Part shown: piece by piece, positions 26,741 to 35,680 of the stretch
How the letters are laid out: every line of letters starts with the position of its first letter
Position numbering within the stretch: the first letter of the stretch is position 1
From: CAVPXC01 sp963709505
Lineage (GTDB): Bacteria > Chloroflexota > Anaerolineae > JAAEKA01
Assembly (NCBI GenBank): GCA_963709505.1
Contig: CAVPXC010000007.1
Coordinates: forward strand, 67,416-131,415
Length of the DNA stretch: 64,000 nucleotides
Direction: 5' to 3'
Made by a program: the position numbers and the translations under genes
Notes under the pieces: model-generated
What the model saw: only the letters and a program-made list of their open reading frames with translations
Told to the model about the DNA's origin: nothing
Database searches by the model: none

Positions 26741-27283
26741 TCAAGCAGGCGTTGAAGGTGCCGGTGTATCCTGATCAGGCACAGCCTCGCTCGCCGAACC
26801 GCCCAGCATGGCGGCCAGTTCGTCCAAGGCGGCCTGCTCCTTCTCGTCGATCACCGACTTGTTGCCAATGCCAAAGTGGCCACCGGTCTTGGTCAACGCA
26901 GCCGTGCGGCCGATCTCGACGATCCACTTGGCGAAGCCGTCGGCGCCGGGCAGCGCAGAAACAGCCGCCCAGGCATTGGCTACGGTCTGCTTAGTCTGCT
27001 CGCGAACGGCGGCCACATCCTTCGTATTCTGGTACTCGATCGAGTTCGCCTTCATCTCGTCCTTGGACATGGTCTTCATGAGGTTCAGGTAGTCTGTGAC
27101 CAGCTCGCCGTAGCTGCTGTCGCCGGCCTGCGCCTCCTGGCTCATGAACTTACCGACCTGCATGATCTCCTTGATCATTTCCATTCCACCCCCGCTGGAG
27201 GTGGACACATAGGTCGCCGCTGCCATCGGCGCATTGAAGACGAATTTCCACTGCTCGGGGGTCAGTTGGTCTTTGATGGTCAT
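26741..27283 (-). CDS. Conserved hypothetical protein, soluble helical
   Basis: A 180-residue protein not recognised as any named family. It begins MTIKDQLTPEQWKFVFNAPM, with GAAAGGAA upstream, and is Ala/Glu/Lys-rich and largely helical, with no signal peptide or clear membrane segment. The last 25 residues (from MLGGSASEAVPDQ) are Pro/Ser-rich and probably disordered. The next minus-strand gene upstream is a DUF1269-like protein, so both may be stress or envelope proteins, but nothing in the sequence fixes a role. Confidence 0.6.
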   Translation of the reverse strand: MTIKDQLTPEQWKFVFNAPMAAATYVSTSSGGGMEMIKEIMQVGKFMSQEAQAGDSSYGELVTDYLNLMKTMSKDEMKANSIEYQNTKDVAAVREQTKQTVANAWAAVSALPGADGFAKWIVEIGRTAALTKTGGHFGIGNKSVIDEKEQAALDELAAMLGGSASEAVPDQDTPAPSTPA

Positions 27284-27310
27284 CGTGTTTTTCCTTTCGT
27301 AATGTGGGGT

Positions 27311-27388
27311 AGGAGGTAGACAAGGGAACAAGTAGATCAGAAGTAGCCTGCAATCTTGTCTACTTGTCCCTTCACTTGTCTACCTGCC
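27311..27388. repeat. Inverted repeat GTAGACAAGGGAACAAGTAGA
   Basis: GTAGACAAGGGAACAAGTAGA is answered by TCTACTTGTCCCTTCACTTGTCTAC, giving a long imperfect hairpin between two minus-strand hypothetical genes. A half copy (GTAGACAAGGAAACAAGAGA) lies at about 39023. Confidence 0.7.
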
Positions 27389-27426
27389 AGTGCAGGAGGC
27401 TCTACAGCTGTTCCTGCACTGCTGCC

Positions 27427-28011
27427 TCAGGCTCCGGCTATGCCCAGGACACCGGCAGCCGGGCCGGCTACGGCGGCGGCCTGGTCCATTGCCCTATCTG
27501 CTGGGGTTTCGTCGGCAGGCGCGGCTGCCTCCATGGCCTCGGCCGATACTTCGTAGGTCCACACGGTACCGTTGGCCATGGCCAGCTGATCTTTGGTCGC
27601 CGCCAGCTCGAAGTCGTCACAGGTGACCACCACGGCGGCCTTGCCACTCTTGAGTTCGTCGGCGATCTTGTTGAGTTCGTCCTCAGTAAGGTGTGTGGAC
27701 TTCTTGAAGAACGCGCCCAGCACGCCGCCTACCACGCTACCGGCAACCAGGCCGCCAACTACCGTGGCGCCGCCGGTGAATACGCCGGCGATGATGCCCA
27801 CGATGGCACCAACTTTGGCGCCTTTGCCGGCTTTTCGGCCGACGTGCGTCTTGATCTTGCCGTCCGGCGTTGCCACCATCGTGCCAACTGCGCCAAGTTT
27901 GACGTCGTCGCTGGCCTTATCCCAACTCTTCAAAGCCTCGACCGCCGCTTCCGCTGCATCAGCGGTGGCGTAAAAAGCGATCACAACATTTTCGTTCTTA
28001 TTGTCGGACAT
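27427..28011 (-). CDS. DUF1269-like membrane-associated protein
   Basis: A 194-residue protein starting at MSDNKNENVVIAFYATADAAEAAVEALKSW, an alpha/beta entry typical of DUF1269 proteins. A glycine-rich hydrophobic stretch (GAKVGAIVGIIAGVFTGG and following) spans residues 80-115. An alpha/beta domain with LTEDELNKIADELKSGKAAVVV comes next, and an Ala/Pro-rich end. AAAGGAGAG precedes the ATG at 28011. A longer reading frame starting at 28179 has no ribosome site and is rejected. Function unknown; the glycine-zipper-like helices suggest membrane insertion or self-association. Confidence 0.65.
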   Translation of the reverse strand: MSDNKNENVVIAFYATADAAEAAVEALKSWDKASDDVKLGAVGTMVATPDGKIKTHVGRKAGKGAKVGAIVGIIAGVFTGGATVVGGLVAGSVVGGVLGAFFKKSTHLTEDELNKIADELKSGKAAVVVTCDDFELAATKDQLAMANGTVWTYEVSAEAMEAAAPADETPADRAMDQAAAVAGPAAGVLGIAGA

Positions 28012-28234
28012 AGTTTGACTCTCCTTTGTATCTATGTTCCCGCGCCAACCCATCACCTGGGTGATGAAATTGTAGCCGCGACCCGCCGTTCTAGCAAACC
28101 GATTGAGGCGCTTCATCGCAGCACGGAGACAGGAAGTCGGCCCGAACAAGGCACACCCTCTATTTCTCATTCCTGTCACAACCGGCTATGATAGGGCGTC
28201 AGGTCGGGACATCAAATGGTCTTTGACCTTCGCT

Positions 28235-28323
28235 CAGTGCTTTGTTGAGCTAGAAGTTTGAGTGTCATCCCTTCGGCGGCCTCAGGGATGACACTCGCAC
28301 TTTTCAACCTAACAGAACACTCA
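28235..28323. repeat. Palindromic intergenic repeat, family A copy 3
   Basis: AGTGCTTTGTTGAGCTAGAAGTTTGAGTGTCATCCC pairs with GGGATGACACTCGCACTTTTCAACCTAACAGAACACT. It ends ten bases before the ATG of the NHL lipoprotein, so the hairpin lies against its ribosome-binding site (CAGGAG). Confidence 0.85.
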
Positions 28324-28332
28324 GGAGCCACC

Positions 28333-29298
28333 ATGCGTTTTTCACTGCGAAGCTATCTGGCAGCCGCCACAACTCTGTTGGCCTTATTTATGCTGACCGC
28401 GTGCACGTCTGGCGCCAAACAACCGCCGCGGCCGAATGGCATTGCGCTTGCACCGGACGGCAGTGTGTACGTAATGGCTCTCGGCAACCACCGCATGGTC
28501 CACTTGTCACCGGAAGGTCGCTTTCTGGGCGCGTTCGGCAAACTAGGAACAGAGCCTGCGAGTATCTACGAAGGCTGGGGTACGGCGCTCGACCAGGCGG
28601 GGAACATCGCCCTCTGCCACCGCCTACGAGATGAGACTGCCGGCGTCGACCGCGAGAGCGTCAAGGTGTTCACGCCCCAAGGCCGGCTGGTGCGCGAGAT
28701 GATCGCGCCAGATGGTGGAAGCCCGGAAGGGTGCATGAGCGTTCGCGTCGACCCACAGGGTCGCATCTTCATGGTCAACAATTCATCCAATCGCGTGCGC
28801 ATCCTTAACTCGCAAGGTGAGCTGTTGTCCACGCTCTGGGGCACGACGGGCTCTGGCCTTGGTGAGTTTCTCGGTTTGCGCGATATCGCCCTAGACACCC
28901 AACGCGGCCTGCTCTACGCCAGTGATTCGGGCAATAGCCAAATCCGGCAGTTCTCCCTTGAAACGACATCCACAGGTGAGATCAGTGCCACGCACCGTCT
29001 GACCTTCGGCACATATGGCCGCGGCCCGGGCAGGCTGGCCTATCCCCAGTATATCGCAGTCGATGAAGCCACCGGCGAGTTGGCCGTGGGTGACATGGCC
29101 AATCGCCGCATTCAGATCTTCGATTCGGATGGTCGCCCACTGCGTGAGTTTGCGCCGCCCGGCGTTGAGGATTGGCAGGTGATGGGCCTGGCTTTCGGGC
29201 CCGATGGCGCAGTGTTTGCAGCAGACGCGCTGAACGGCGTGGTTTGGGTCTTTGAGCCTGATGGTCGGCTGCGCCAGAAGATGGAGGTGCCATCATAA
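28333..29298 (+). CDS. NHL-repeat beta-propeller lipoprotein
   Basis: A 321-residue secreted lipoprotein. Signal peptide and lipobox FMLTAC end at about residue 28. Then come repeated NHL units with the pattern P.GIALAPDGSVYV, RVDPQGRIFMVNNSSNRV and IAVDEATGELAVGDMANRRI, which should make a six-bladed propeller for protein or sugar binding outside the cell. ATG at 28333 with CAGGAG is preferred over 28258, which lies in a palindrome. The following HAMP-GAF gene begins within its last codons, so the two are co-expressed and may act together as sensor parts. Confidence 0.87.
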   Translation: MRFSLRSYLAAATTLLALFMLTACTSGAKQPPRPNGIALAPDGSVYVMALGNHRMVHLSPEGRFLGAFGKLGTEPASIYEGWGTALDQAGNIALCHRLRDETAGVDRESVKVFTPQGRLVREMIAPDGGSPEGCMSVRVDPQGRIFMVNNSSNRVRILNSQGELLSTLWGTTGSGLGEFLGLRDIALDTQRGLLYASDSGNSQIRQFSLETTSTGEISATHRLTFGTYGRGPGRLAYPQYIAVDEATGELAVGDMANRRIQIFDSDGRPLREFAPPGVEDWQVMGLAFGPDGAVFAADALNGVVWVFEPDGRLRQKMEVPS

Positions 29299-30771
29299 CC
29301 CTCCGCATTCCCATTTTCGTCAAGATCATTACCCCGCTCGTCGCGCTCATCCTCGTGACAACCGTCGCATCGGGCGTTCTCGTCTATCAGGAAGGCGCTC
29401 AGCGGCGGCGGGATGAGCTGGATTTGCGGCTGAGAACCATTGCGGCCGCAGCAGCCGAAAAGTTAGACACGGCTGCGCTACAAGCCATTCAGATCCCGTC
29501 TGACCGGACCAAGCCCGAATACGAAGTCGTGCGTTCGCAGCTGGTACGAGCGCGGGACGCGGGCAGCGTGGATTGGATCGGCATCTATCAACGTGAAGGC
29601 GACCGGCTGTACTATCAGGTAGACACTGACGCTACTGGCGTGGGCTATCCGTTTTTTTATGCTTCACCCGAGCACCTGGCAGCCTTCGCCGATCCGCAGC
29701 GGCCAACCGATCCAGGTCCAATACACCGACGAGTTCGGCGCCTACTATGGGTATGACGCGCCGATCATCGATACCGCTGGAGGGGAACCCCGGGTGGTCG
29801 GCGTTGTCGAGGCGGTGATCTACGGTGAAAGGCTCACCCTGTTGCAGCGCGAGACGCGCGTGCGAGTGGGAGCGATCCTGATCGGCGGTGCCATCGCCGG
29901 CGTCCTGCTGTCGTTATTGGCCATGATCTTCACCTTCAACCGCCCGATGCGGCGGCTCCAACAAGGCGCCATGGCGTTGGCAGACGGGAATTTTGACACG
30001 ACCATTGACCTGCGTTCCAACGACGAATTGGGGGACATGGCAGACACCTTCAACCAGATGTCCTCGCAGCTCAAGATACACTACGACGAGGTGCGCCAGC
30101 GCAACACCGAGCTGGAAATGGTCTATCAGATCGCTCAGGCCATCACAGCCAGCAGCAACGACCCGATCGCCACGCTCAATACGATCCTCGATCGAGCCCA
30201 CCAGATGATTCCCTACGAAGAAGGAGAGATTTGTCTGTACGTGCCCGAGGAAAACGCGCTGCGGGTGCGAGCCTGGAAGGGCCAAACTGGCAGCATCGAC
30301 TGGCGCGAGCGCAAATACCCGTTGGGACAGGGGTTCACCGGAGGTGTCGGCCAGAGCCGCCGCAGCTTCCTGTCGGCTGATATTACCCAGGAGCCTTCCG
30401 TGAAACCAGTCTACGGCGAGGTCGTGACAAATCCCGTACGCAGCTACGTCGGCGTGCCTCTGCTGGTCGAAGACCGGCTAGTGGGCACGATGCAAATGGT
30501 CAGCACGCAAGCTGGCCAGTTCGACGAGCACACGCGACGGCTGATGGAGACGATCGCCCTACAAGCGGCGGTAGCCATCGAGACAGCGCAGGAAGTCGAG
30601 GCGCGCGAGCACGCGCTTCAAGCCCAGATCGCCCAACTCAAGATCGAGGTGGACGAAGCCAGACGAGTGCGTCAGGTCGCCGAGATCACAGAAACGGAGT
30701 TCTTCGCCCAACTCCAGAAGCAGGCCCAGGGGTTGAGAAGCCAAAGACGCAGCAAATACGAACTAGAGTGA
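29292..30771 (+). CDS. HAMP-GAF sensor protein without output domain, frameshifted
   Basis: An inner-membrane sensory protein of about 490 residues. A first membrane helix (IFVKIITPLVALILVTTVASG), an external Cache-like region, a second helix (GGAIAGVLLSLLAMIF), a HAMP domain (RPMRRLQQGAMALADGNFDT onward), a GAF domain (residues about 290-440) and a C-terminal coiled coil follow in order. It ends without kinase, cyclase or methyl-accepting parts. The frame slips near 29700. No ATG, GTG or TTG stands in frame ahead of the first helix. The apparent first codons ATC/ATA overlap the stop of the NHL gene; GTG at 29355 would remove the helix. The start is therefore unresolved or altered by an error. 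Confidence 0.78.
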
Positions 30772-31051
30772 TTGAGAACTTCCGGGGGCCAAACGATCAG
30801 GGTGTATTCAAAACGGGTTGATTAAGCGGTGAATGACTAGCGCTGGTCGAGTAGGGTCTGGCGGCGATCTACAAATGATCAACTTCGGCACCCGCTATAG
30901 ACAACTATCGATGACCGCTGCCAGATCCGTAGCGAGACCAAGCGGGTCGTACACACGAAACCCGCTTCCAAGAAGTCGCAACGAGGACAATTGCCGCGAT
31001 TAATGAGAAGATGCTTCGAAAAGGTGGGTTGTGCACACCAAGATTTACCCA

Positions 31052-31120
31052 TTGACATTAACCCCAATCCGTGATACAGTAATATTCAGCTTTTTACAGC
31101 GTTTTCTCCAAGTTTTTACA
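31052..31120 (+). promoter_or_regulatory. Promoter and three 11-bp-phased operator repeats of the rhamnose locus
   Basis: TTGACA (31052-31057), 17 bases, TACAGT (31075-31080). Then TTTTTACA (31091), TTTTCTCC (31102) and TTTTTACA (31113) recur at an exact 11-base period, as at the other DeoR gene (23710-23737). The regulator gene begins at 31224. Positions 30772-31050 hold no recognisable gene. Confidence 0.75.
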
Positions 31121-31223
31121 ACCCAGTTATCCCCTCGTGCGTTCCCACCGAAGCCGATTTTGGGCTTGCTGCACCAACTCCGCCATCGCTTACCGCAGTC
31201 ACCTTCAGCGTCAAAGGCTCCCC

Positions 31224-32927
31224 ATGGAAGCTTACAAGCGCCGCCAAGCCATCCAAGCCCTGCTCAAAGACACTGGCGAGGTCGAGATCGATGACCTGGC
31301 GCAGCGCTTGGGTGTGTCCCCCAACAGTATCCGCAACGACCTCGACGCCCTGGCCGTCGAAGGCCAACTAAGCCGCGTACGCGGCGGCGCCGTCACTCTA
31401 GACGCAAACGGCTCGTCGCGTGCGGCCTTCGCCACCCGTACCAGCGTGCAACGTCGCGAAAAGGAAGCCATCGGACGTTGGGCCGCTAGCCTGGTCAAGG
31501 ATGGCGATGCGATCATCCTGGACGACAGTAGCAGCGTTTTCCAATTGGCGACCAATTTGCGGGAGCGCCGCAATTTGACTGTCGTTACCGCCGGCCTCGA
31601 AGTCGCCCTCCTGCTGGCCCAAAATCCCACCAATCGGGTCATCCTCGCTGCCAACACGGTCTACTCCAATGGCACGTCCCTGATCGGCGCCCTTAACCCG
31701 GATTTGCTCAATGGGTTTTATGCCTCACGTTTCTTCATGTCCGCCGCTGGCTTCTCGCCGGAACAGGGGTTAACTGAGATCGACGGCGACGTTGCACAGC
31801 TCAAAACCCAATTACTGCGCCTTGCCAAGCTAGTGGTCGCGCTAGTGGACCACAGCAAGGTCGGCATTGTCAGCACCTTTCGCTCAGCCGGGCTGAGCCA
31901 GATCGACCTGCTGGCCACGGACGTCGGCATCGCGCCGGAGGTGTTGGCCGTGGTGCGCGTCAAAGCACCGTTTCCTGTGGTCGTCGTCGGGCCATCGTCA
32001 GTGGAGACCCTGCCGCCCATCGCTAACGGCGTCGCCCGCCGCTACCGCATCGGCTTTGGCAACCTGACCGAGCAGATGGTCTTCGCACAGCAGGTGCGGG
32101 CCAGTCTGGAAGCGGCCGCCAAATCACGAGAAAACATCGAACTATTGATCCGCGACAACCGGGCTGATCGCCAAACCGCACTGGACAACGCCACCTGGTT
32201 CGTCGCCAACGGCGTCGACCTGGTGATCGAATATCAAATCGACGCCGAGGCCGGCAACGTGATCATGGACACCTTCCAGCGCGCCGGCATTCCAGTGATC
32301 GCCGTGGATATCCCTCTACCCGGGGCGACCTTCTTCGGCGCAGACAACTATCGCGCCGGGCGCATGGCTGGCGAGGCGCTGGGCTACTGGATCCGGCAAC
32401 ATTGGGGCGGACGGCTCGACCGGGTGCTGGAGCTGCAGAGCCGCCGCGTCGGCTCGCTTGCCAACGCCAGGCTGCAGGGTCAGCTCGAGGGTCTCGCTGC
32501 AGTGCTCGGCCCCATTCCCGCCGAGCGGGTAATGGAAGTGGATAGCCCCACTATTCAAGCCGAAGCGGTACAAGCGATCGCCGGCCTGTTGCCGGGCATC
32601 CCTACCGACGAGCGCGTCGCCATCATCGCGATTAACGACGACGCCGCGCTGGGCGCATTGGCGGCCTTCGAGCGTTCTGGCCGCCTCGACCAGGTCGCTG
32701 CGGTCGGCCAGAACGCCGACTTACTGGCGCGGGCCGCCTTGCGACGTCCTGGCTTTCCCTTCGTCGGCTCCACCAGCTACAACCCCGAAACCTACGGCGA
32801 GCGGCTGCTGGACCTGGCGCAGCGCCTGTTGCGCGGCGAGCCGGTACCGCCGGCCGTCTATGTGGGCCACACGGTCGTCACCAGGCAGAACGTCGACCAA
32901 CTCTACCCGGAGCGCGCCAATGCCTGA
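31224..32927 (+). CDS. DeoR regulator fused to periplasmic-binding-protein-like sugar domain
   Basis: A 567-residue regulator with an uncommon build. Residues 5-57 are a DeoR helix-turn-helix (RRQAIQALLKDTGEVEIDDL, VSPNSIRNDLDALAVEGQLS). Residues 75-235 are a DeoRC sensor domain (ILDDSSSVFQLATNL, SAAGFSPEQGLTEID). Residues about 265-560 are a type-1 periplasmic-binding-protein fold without signal peptide (VEYQIDAEAGNVIMDTFQRA-like core, FFGADNYRAGRMAGEALGYW, AIINDDAALGALAAFE-like), as in LacI/RbsB proteins. It overlaps the transporter ATPase gene by eight bases. It probably senses rhamnose or a derivative in the cytoplasm through the extra domain. ATG at 31224 is chosen over 31137, whose extension is not DeoR-like. 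Confidence 0.9.
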   Translation: MEAYKRRQAIQALLKDTGEVEIDDLAQRLGVSPNSIRNDLDALAVEGQLSRVRGGAVTLDANGSSRAAFATRTSVQRREKEAIGRWAASLVKDGDAIILDDSSSVFQLATNLRERRNLTVVTAGLEVALLLAQNPTNRVILAANTVYSNGTSLIGALNPDLLNGFYASRFFMSAAGFSPEQGLTEIDGDVAQLKTQLLRLAKLVVALVDHSKVGIVSTFRSAGLSQIDLLATDVGIAPEVLAVVRVKAPFPVVVVGPSSVETLPPIANGVARRYRIGFGNLTEQMVFAQQVRASLEAAAKSRENIELLIRDNRADRQTALDNATWFVANGVDLVIEYQIDAEAGNVIMDTFQRAGIPVIAVDIPLPGATFFGADNYRAGRMAGEALGYWIRQHWGGRLDRVLELQSRRVGSLANARLQGQLEGLAAVLGPIPAERVMEVDSPTIQAEAVQAIAGLLPGIPTDERVAIIAINDDAALGALAAFERSGRLDQVAAVGQNADLLARAALRRPGFPFVGSTSYNPETYGERLLDLAQRLLRGEPVPPAVYVGHTVVTRQNVDQLYPERANA

Positions 32928-34445
32928 TCCCGCTTCCTCCTCCGACCTGCGCGCGCCCATCCTGAGCGCCAAGGGCATCTGCATGGCCTTCGACAGCGTC
33001 GACGTCCTCAAGAACGTCAGCCTGGACCTGTATCCCGGCGAGGTGCACGCACTGGTGGGCGAAAACGGCGCGGGCAAGTCGACGCTGGTCAAGATCATGG
33101 CCGGAATCTACCGGCCGCGGCAGGGCCACATCGAAATGAATGGCCAGCCGGTGGTCGTGCCCAGCCCGCACGAAGCCACGGCTATGGGCATCGCCCTAAT
33201 CCACCAGGAGCCGCTGGCCTTCCCCGACCTGACTGTCGCCGAAAATATCTTTGCCGGCTCGGAGCCAGTGCGCGGCCGCGGTCTACTGGATTGGCCCACC
33301 ATCTACCGGCGCTCCGCCGAAACGCTGGACTCGCTTGGCCTGCGCCTGAACCCCAAGACCAAGATGCGCGGCCTGTCCGTGGCCGACCAGCAGATGGTGG
33401 ACATGGCCGCCGCCCTGTCGCAGAACGCCCGCGTGCTATTGATGGATGAACCGACGGCCGCCTTGACGCCCAACGAGGTGGAGCGGCTTTTTGCGATCAT
33501 TCGCCGGCTACGCGACCAGGGCGTGGCACTGGCATTCATCAGCCACCGGCTGGAGGAGGTCACGGCCATCTCCGACCGGCTGACGGTGATGCGCGACGGC
33601 GAGGTGGTGGGCGAACGCAATCCCAAGACCACCACTCACGACGAGACCATCCGGTTGATGGTCGGCCGGCCCTTGCAAGCGTTGTTCGAAAAGCCGGAGG
33701 GCCAGGAGATCGGCGCCATCGTCGTGGAGGCGCAGCATTTGACCCGTTCCGGCCACTTCGAGGATGTCTCTTTTGCGCTGCGCTCCGGCGAGATCGTCGG
33801 GTTGGCCGGGCTGGTAGGCGCAGGCCGCAGTGACGTAGCCCAGGCGCTCTTCGGCATCGCCCGCGCCGAAAGCGGCGCCGTGCTCATCGACGGCAAGCCC
33901 ATCCTCTTCCGCAGCCCCGCGAGGCCATGGCGCACGGCCTGGCCTACGTGCCGGAGGATCGACAGCACCAGGGCCTGTTGATGCCGATGAGCGTCACCAA
34001 GAACATGACTCTGCCGCTGCTGCCGCAACTGGCCCAGCTTGGCTGGTTGCGCGATCGCCGCGAACGATCGGCATCGCAGGACTACGTCGAGCGGCTGCGC
34101 ATCATCCTCCGCCAGGTCGAACAGCCGGTGTCCGAGCTGTCCGGCGGCAACCAACAAAAGGTCGTCCTCTCCAAGTGGCTGATGACCAAGCCGCGCATCA
34201 TCATCCTCGACGAGCCGACGCGCGGCATTGACGTGGGCGCCAAGGCCGAGGTGCACCGGCTGATGGGTGCGCTGGCCGTCCAGGGTATCGCCATCCTGAT
34301 GATCTCGTCGGAGCTGCCCGAGGTCCTGGCCATGAGCGACCGGGTGCTGGTGATGCGCGAGGGCCGGCTGGTGGCCGAGCTGGACCGAGACGAGTTGACT
34401 GCCGAGCGGGTCATGGCGGCGGCGACGGGACAAGAAGTGAGATAG
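32920..34445 (+). CDS. rhaT: Sugar ABC transporter ATPase (rhamnose type), frameshifted
   Basis: Double-cassette cytoplasmic ATPase of the RbsA/MglA/RhaT class, about 508 residues. Cassette 1 has Walker A GENGAGKST, signature-like LSVADQQMVDMAAAL and Walker B VLLMDEPTA. Cassette 2 has a degenerate Walker A region (GLVGAGRSDVAQ), signature LSGGNQQKVVLSKWL and Walker B IIILDEPTRGID. A base is missing near 33920 (SPREAMAHGLAYVPEDR spans the break). The ATG overlaps the regulator's stop. Rhamnose is inferred from the isomerase, mutarotase and kinase genes that follow. Confidence 0.88.
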
Positions 34446-34449
34446 TAGC

Positions 34450-34555
34450 GAAGTGAGATAGTGCGGTAGTACACCCTAAGGTCATGCCCGCGGTCATTCC
34501 GCGAAAACGGGAATAGCGGGCATACGGATCGGTGCGGCAGTGAGGTAATGACGGC
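34450..34555. repeat. Short intergenic palindrome between transporter genes
   Basis: GGTCATGCCCGCGGTCATTCCGCGAAAACGGGAATAGCGGGCATA contains CCCGC...GCGGG and TTCCGCGAAAACGGGAA arms. It resembles the TCATTCCCGCGAAAGCGGG words at 52991-53134. No gene fits. Confidence 0.5.
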
Positions 34556-35566
34556 ATGACGGTCCGAACGACTGCATTGACAACACCACAGGAAGGATGG
34601 GTCTCACGCCTACTGCGCGTGCGCGAGGTCGGGACACTGTTGTTGCTCCTGATCGTGGTGTTCGGCACCTGGGCGATCGAGCCACGCTATCTTAGCGAGC
34701 TGAGCGTGCGCAGCATCCTGCTCTGGATCCCGCTCTTGGCCATCATTGGCATGGGCGAGATGACTGTGATCATCATCCGCGGCATCGACGTATCGGTCGG
34801 CTCGATCGTGGGCTTTGCCGGCCTGATGGTGGGTCTGCTGTTTCGGGACGCGCCGCAGATCCCCCTGTTCGTCAGTGTGTTGCTCAGCATCCTGATCGGG
34901 CTGCTGTTGGGCAGCATCAACGGCGTCTTGATCGCCTGGGTCAGAGTGCCTGCGGTGATCGTCACACTGGGTACCCTTAGCGTGTATCGCGGACTGACCT
35001 TTCTAATCACCCAGGGCAGCCAAATCGATGGCAATTACATTCCCAAGGCGCTGATACGTTGGTCGCAAGTGGGTCCGTTCGGCATCCGGCTGGTGCCTTG
35101 GGTCGTAATCATCGTGCTGGTCATTGCCGTGGGAACTTGGATCTTGCTCAAGTACACCCGGCTGGGCCGCCACATTTACGCACTGGGTAGCAATCCGGAA
35201 GCCGCCCGCCTGCGCGGCATTCCCGTAGAGCGCGTCACCTTCTTCTGCTACGCGTTCACGGGCGCACTGGCAGGCTTTGCCGGTCTGCTGTATGCTTCCC
35301 GCTTTGGCTTTCTCAACCCCGGCCAGACCGGGGTCGGATTGGAGCTGACGGTCATCGCCGCGGTGGTTATCGGCGGCGTCAACGTGTTTGGCGGATCGGG
35401 CAGCGTACCGGGCGTGCTATTGGGCTGCCTGCTGCTGGGCGCGATTAACGTGTCACTGGCGGTGCTGGGCATCGCCGGCACCTGGCAGCTGGCCGTTTAC
35501 GGCCTCGTGATCCTGATTGCCGTCGTGGCCGACAGCTTGCTGCAGCGGCAGTTACAGCGGGTGTAA
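34556..35566 (+). CDS. rhaP: Sugar ABC transporter permease 1 (rhamnose type)
   Basis: A 336-residue inner-membrane permease of the RbsC/YtfT family, with about ten hydrophobic segments. The conserved permease-ATPase contact loop appears as GSNPEAARLRGIPVERV, and the family signature GLTFLITQGSQI and GGVNVFGGSGSVPGVLLG are present. It should pair with the second permease encoded next. It follows the ATPase after a 110-base palindromic spacer; AGGT stands eight bases before the ATG. Assignment to rhamnose rests on the neighbouring catabolic genes. Confidence 0.88.
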   Translation: MTVRTTALTTPQEGWVSRLLRVREVGTLLLLLIVVFGTWAIEPRYLSELSVRSILLWIPLLAIIGMGEMTVIIIRGIDVSVGSIVGFAGLMVGLLFRDAPQIPLFVSVLLSILIGLLLGSINGVLIAWVRVPAVIVTLGTLSVYRGLTFLITQGSQIDGNYIPKALIRWSQVGPFGIRLVPWVVIIVLVIAVGTWILLKYTRLGRHIYALGSNPEAARLRGIPVERVTFFCYAFTGALAGFAGLLYASRFGFLNPGQTGVGLELTVIAAVVIGGVNVFGGSGSVPGVLLGCLLLGAINVSLAVLGIAGTWQLAVYGLVILIAVVADSLLQRQLQRV

Positions 35567-35578
35567 ATTCCTCCCTCG

Positions 35579-35662
35579 ACCTCCGAGGTCTTCGGAGACC
35601 TCGGAGGTCTGAAATGGCGTAACGTCCCTAGACCTCCGAGGTCTCGGAAGACCTCGGAGGTC
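35579..35662. repeat. Tandem hairpins GACCTCCGAGGTC
   Basis: Two adjacent palindromes: GACCTCCGAGGTCTTCGGAGACCTCGGAGGTC and GACCTCCGAGGTC, loop TCGGAAGA, CCTCGGAGGTC-like arms. They sit between the two permease genes. The second has the CTCGGAAGA core shared with the hairpins near 50, 45850 and 47510. Confidence 0.8.
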
Positions 35663-35680
35663 AAAAGAAGGTCGACAAGC

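Noticed and set aside
31137..31223. Upstream start of the DeoR-binding-protein fusion
   Set aside because: The added 29 residues are not DeoR-like and the start lies too close to the promoter/operator; ATG 31224 begins the usual DeoR N-terminus.
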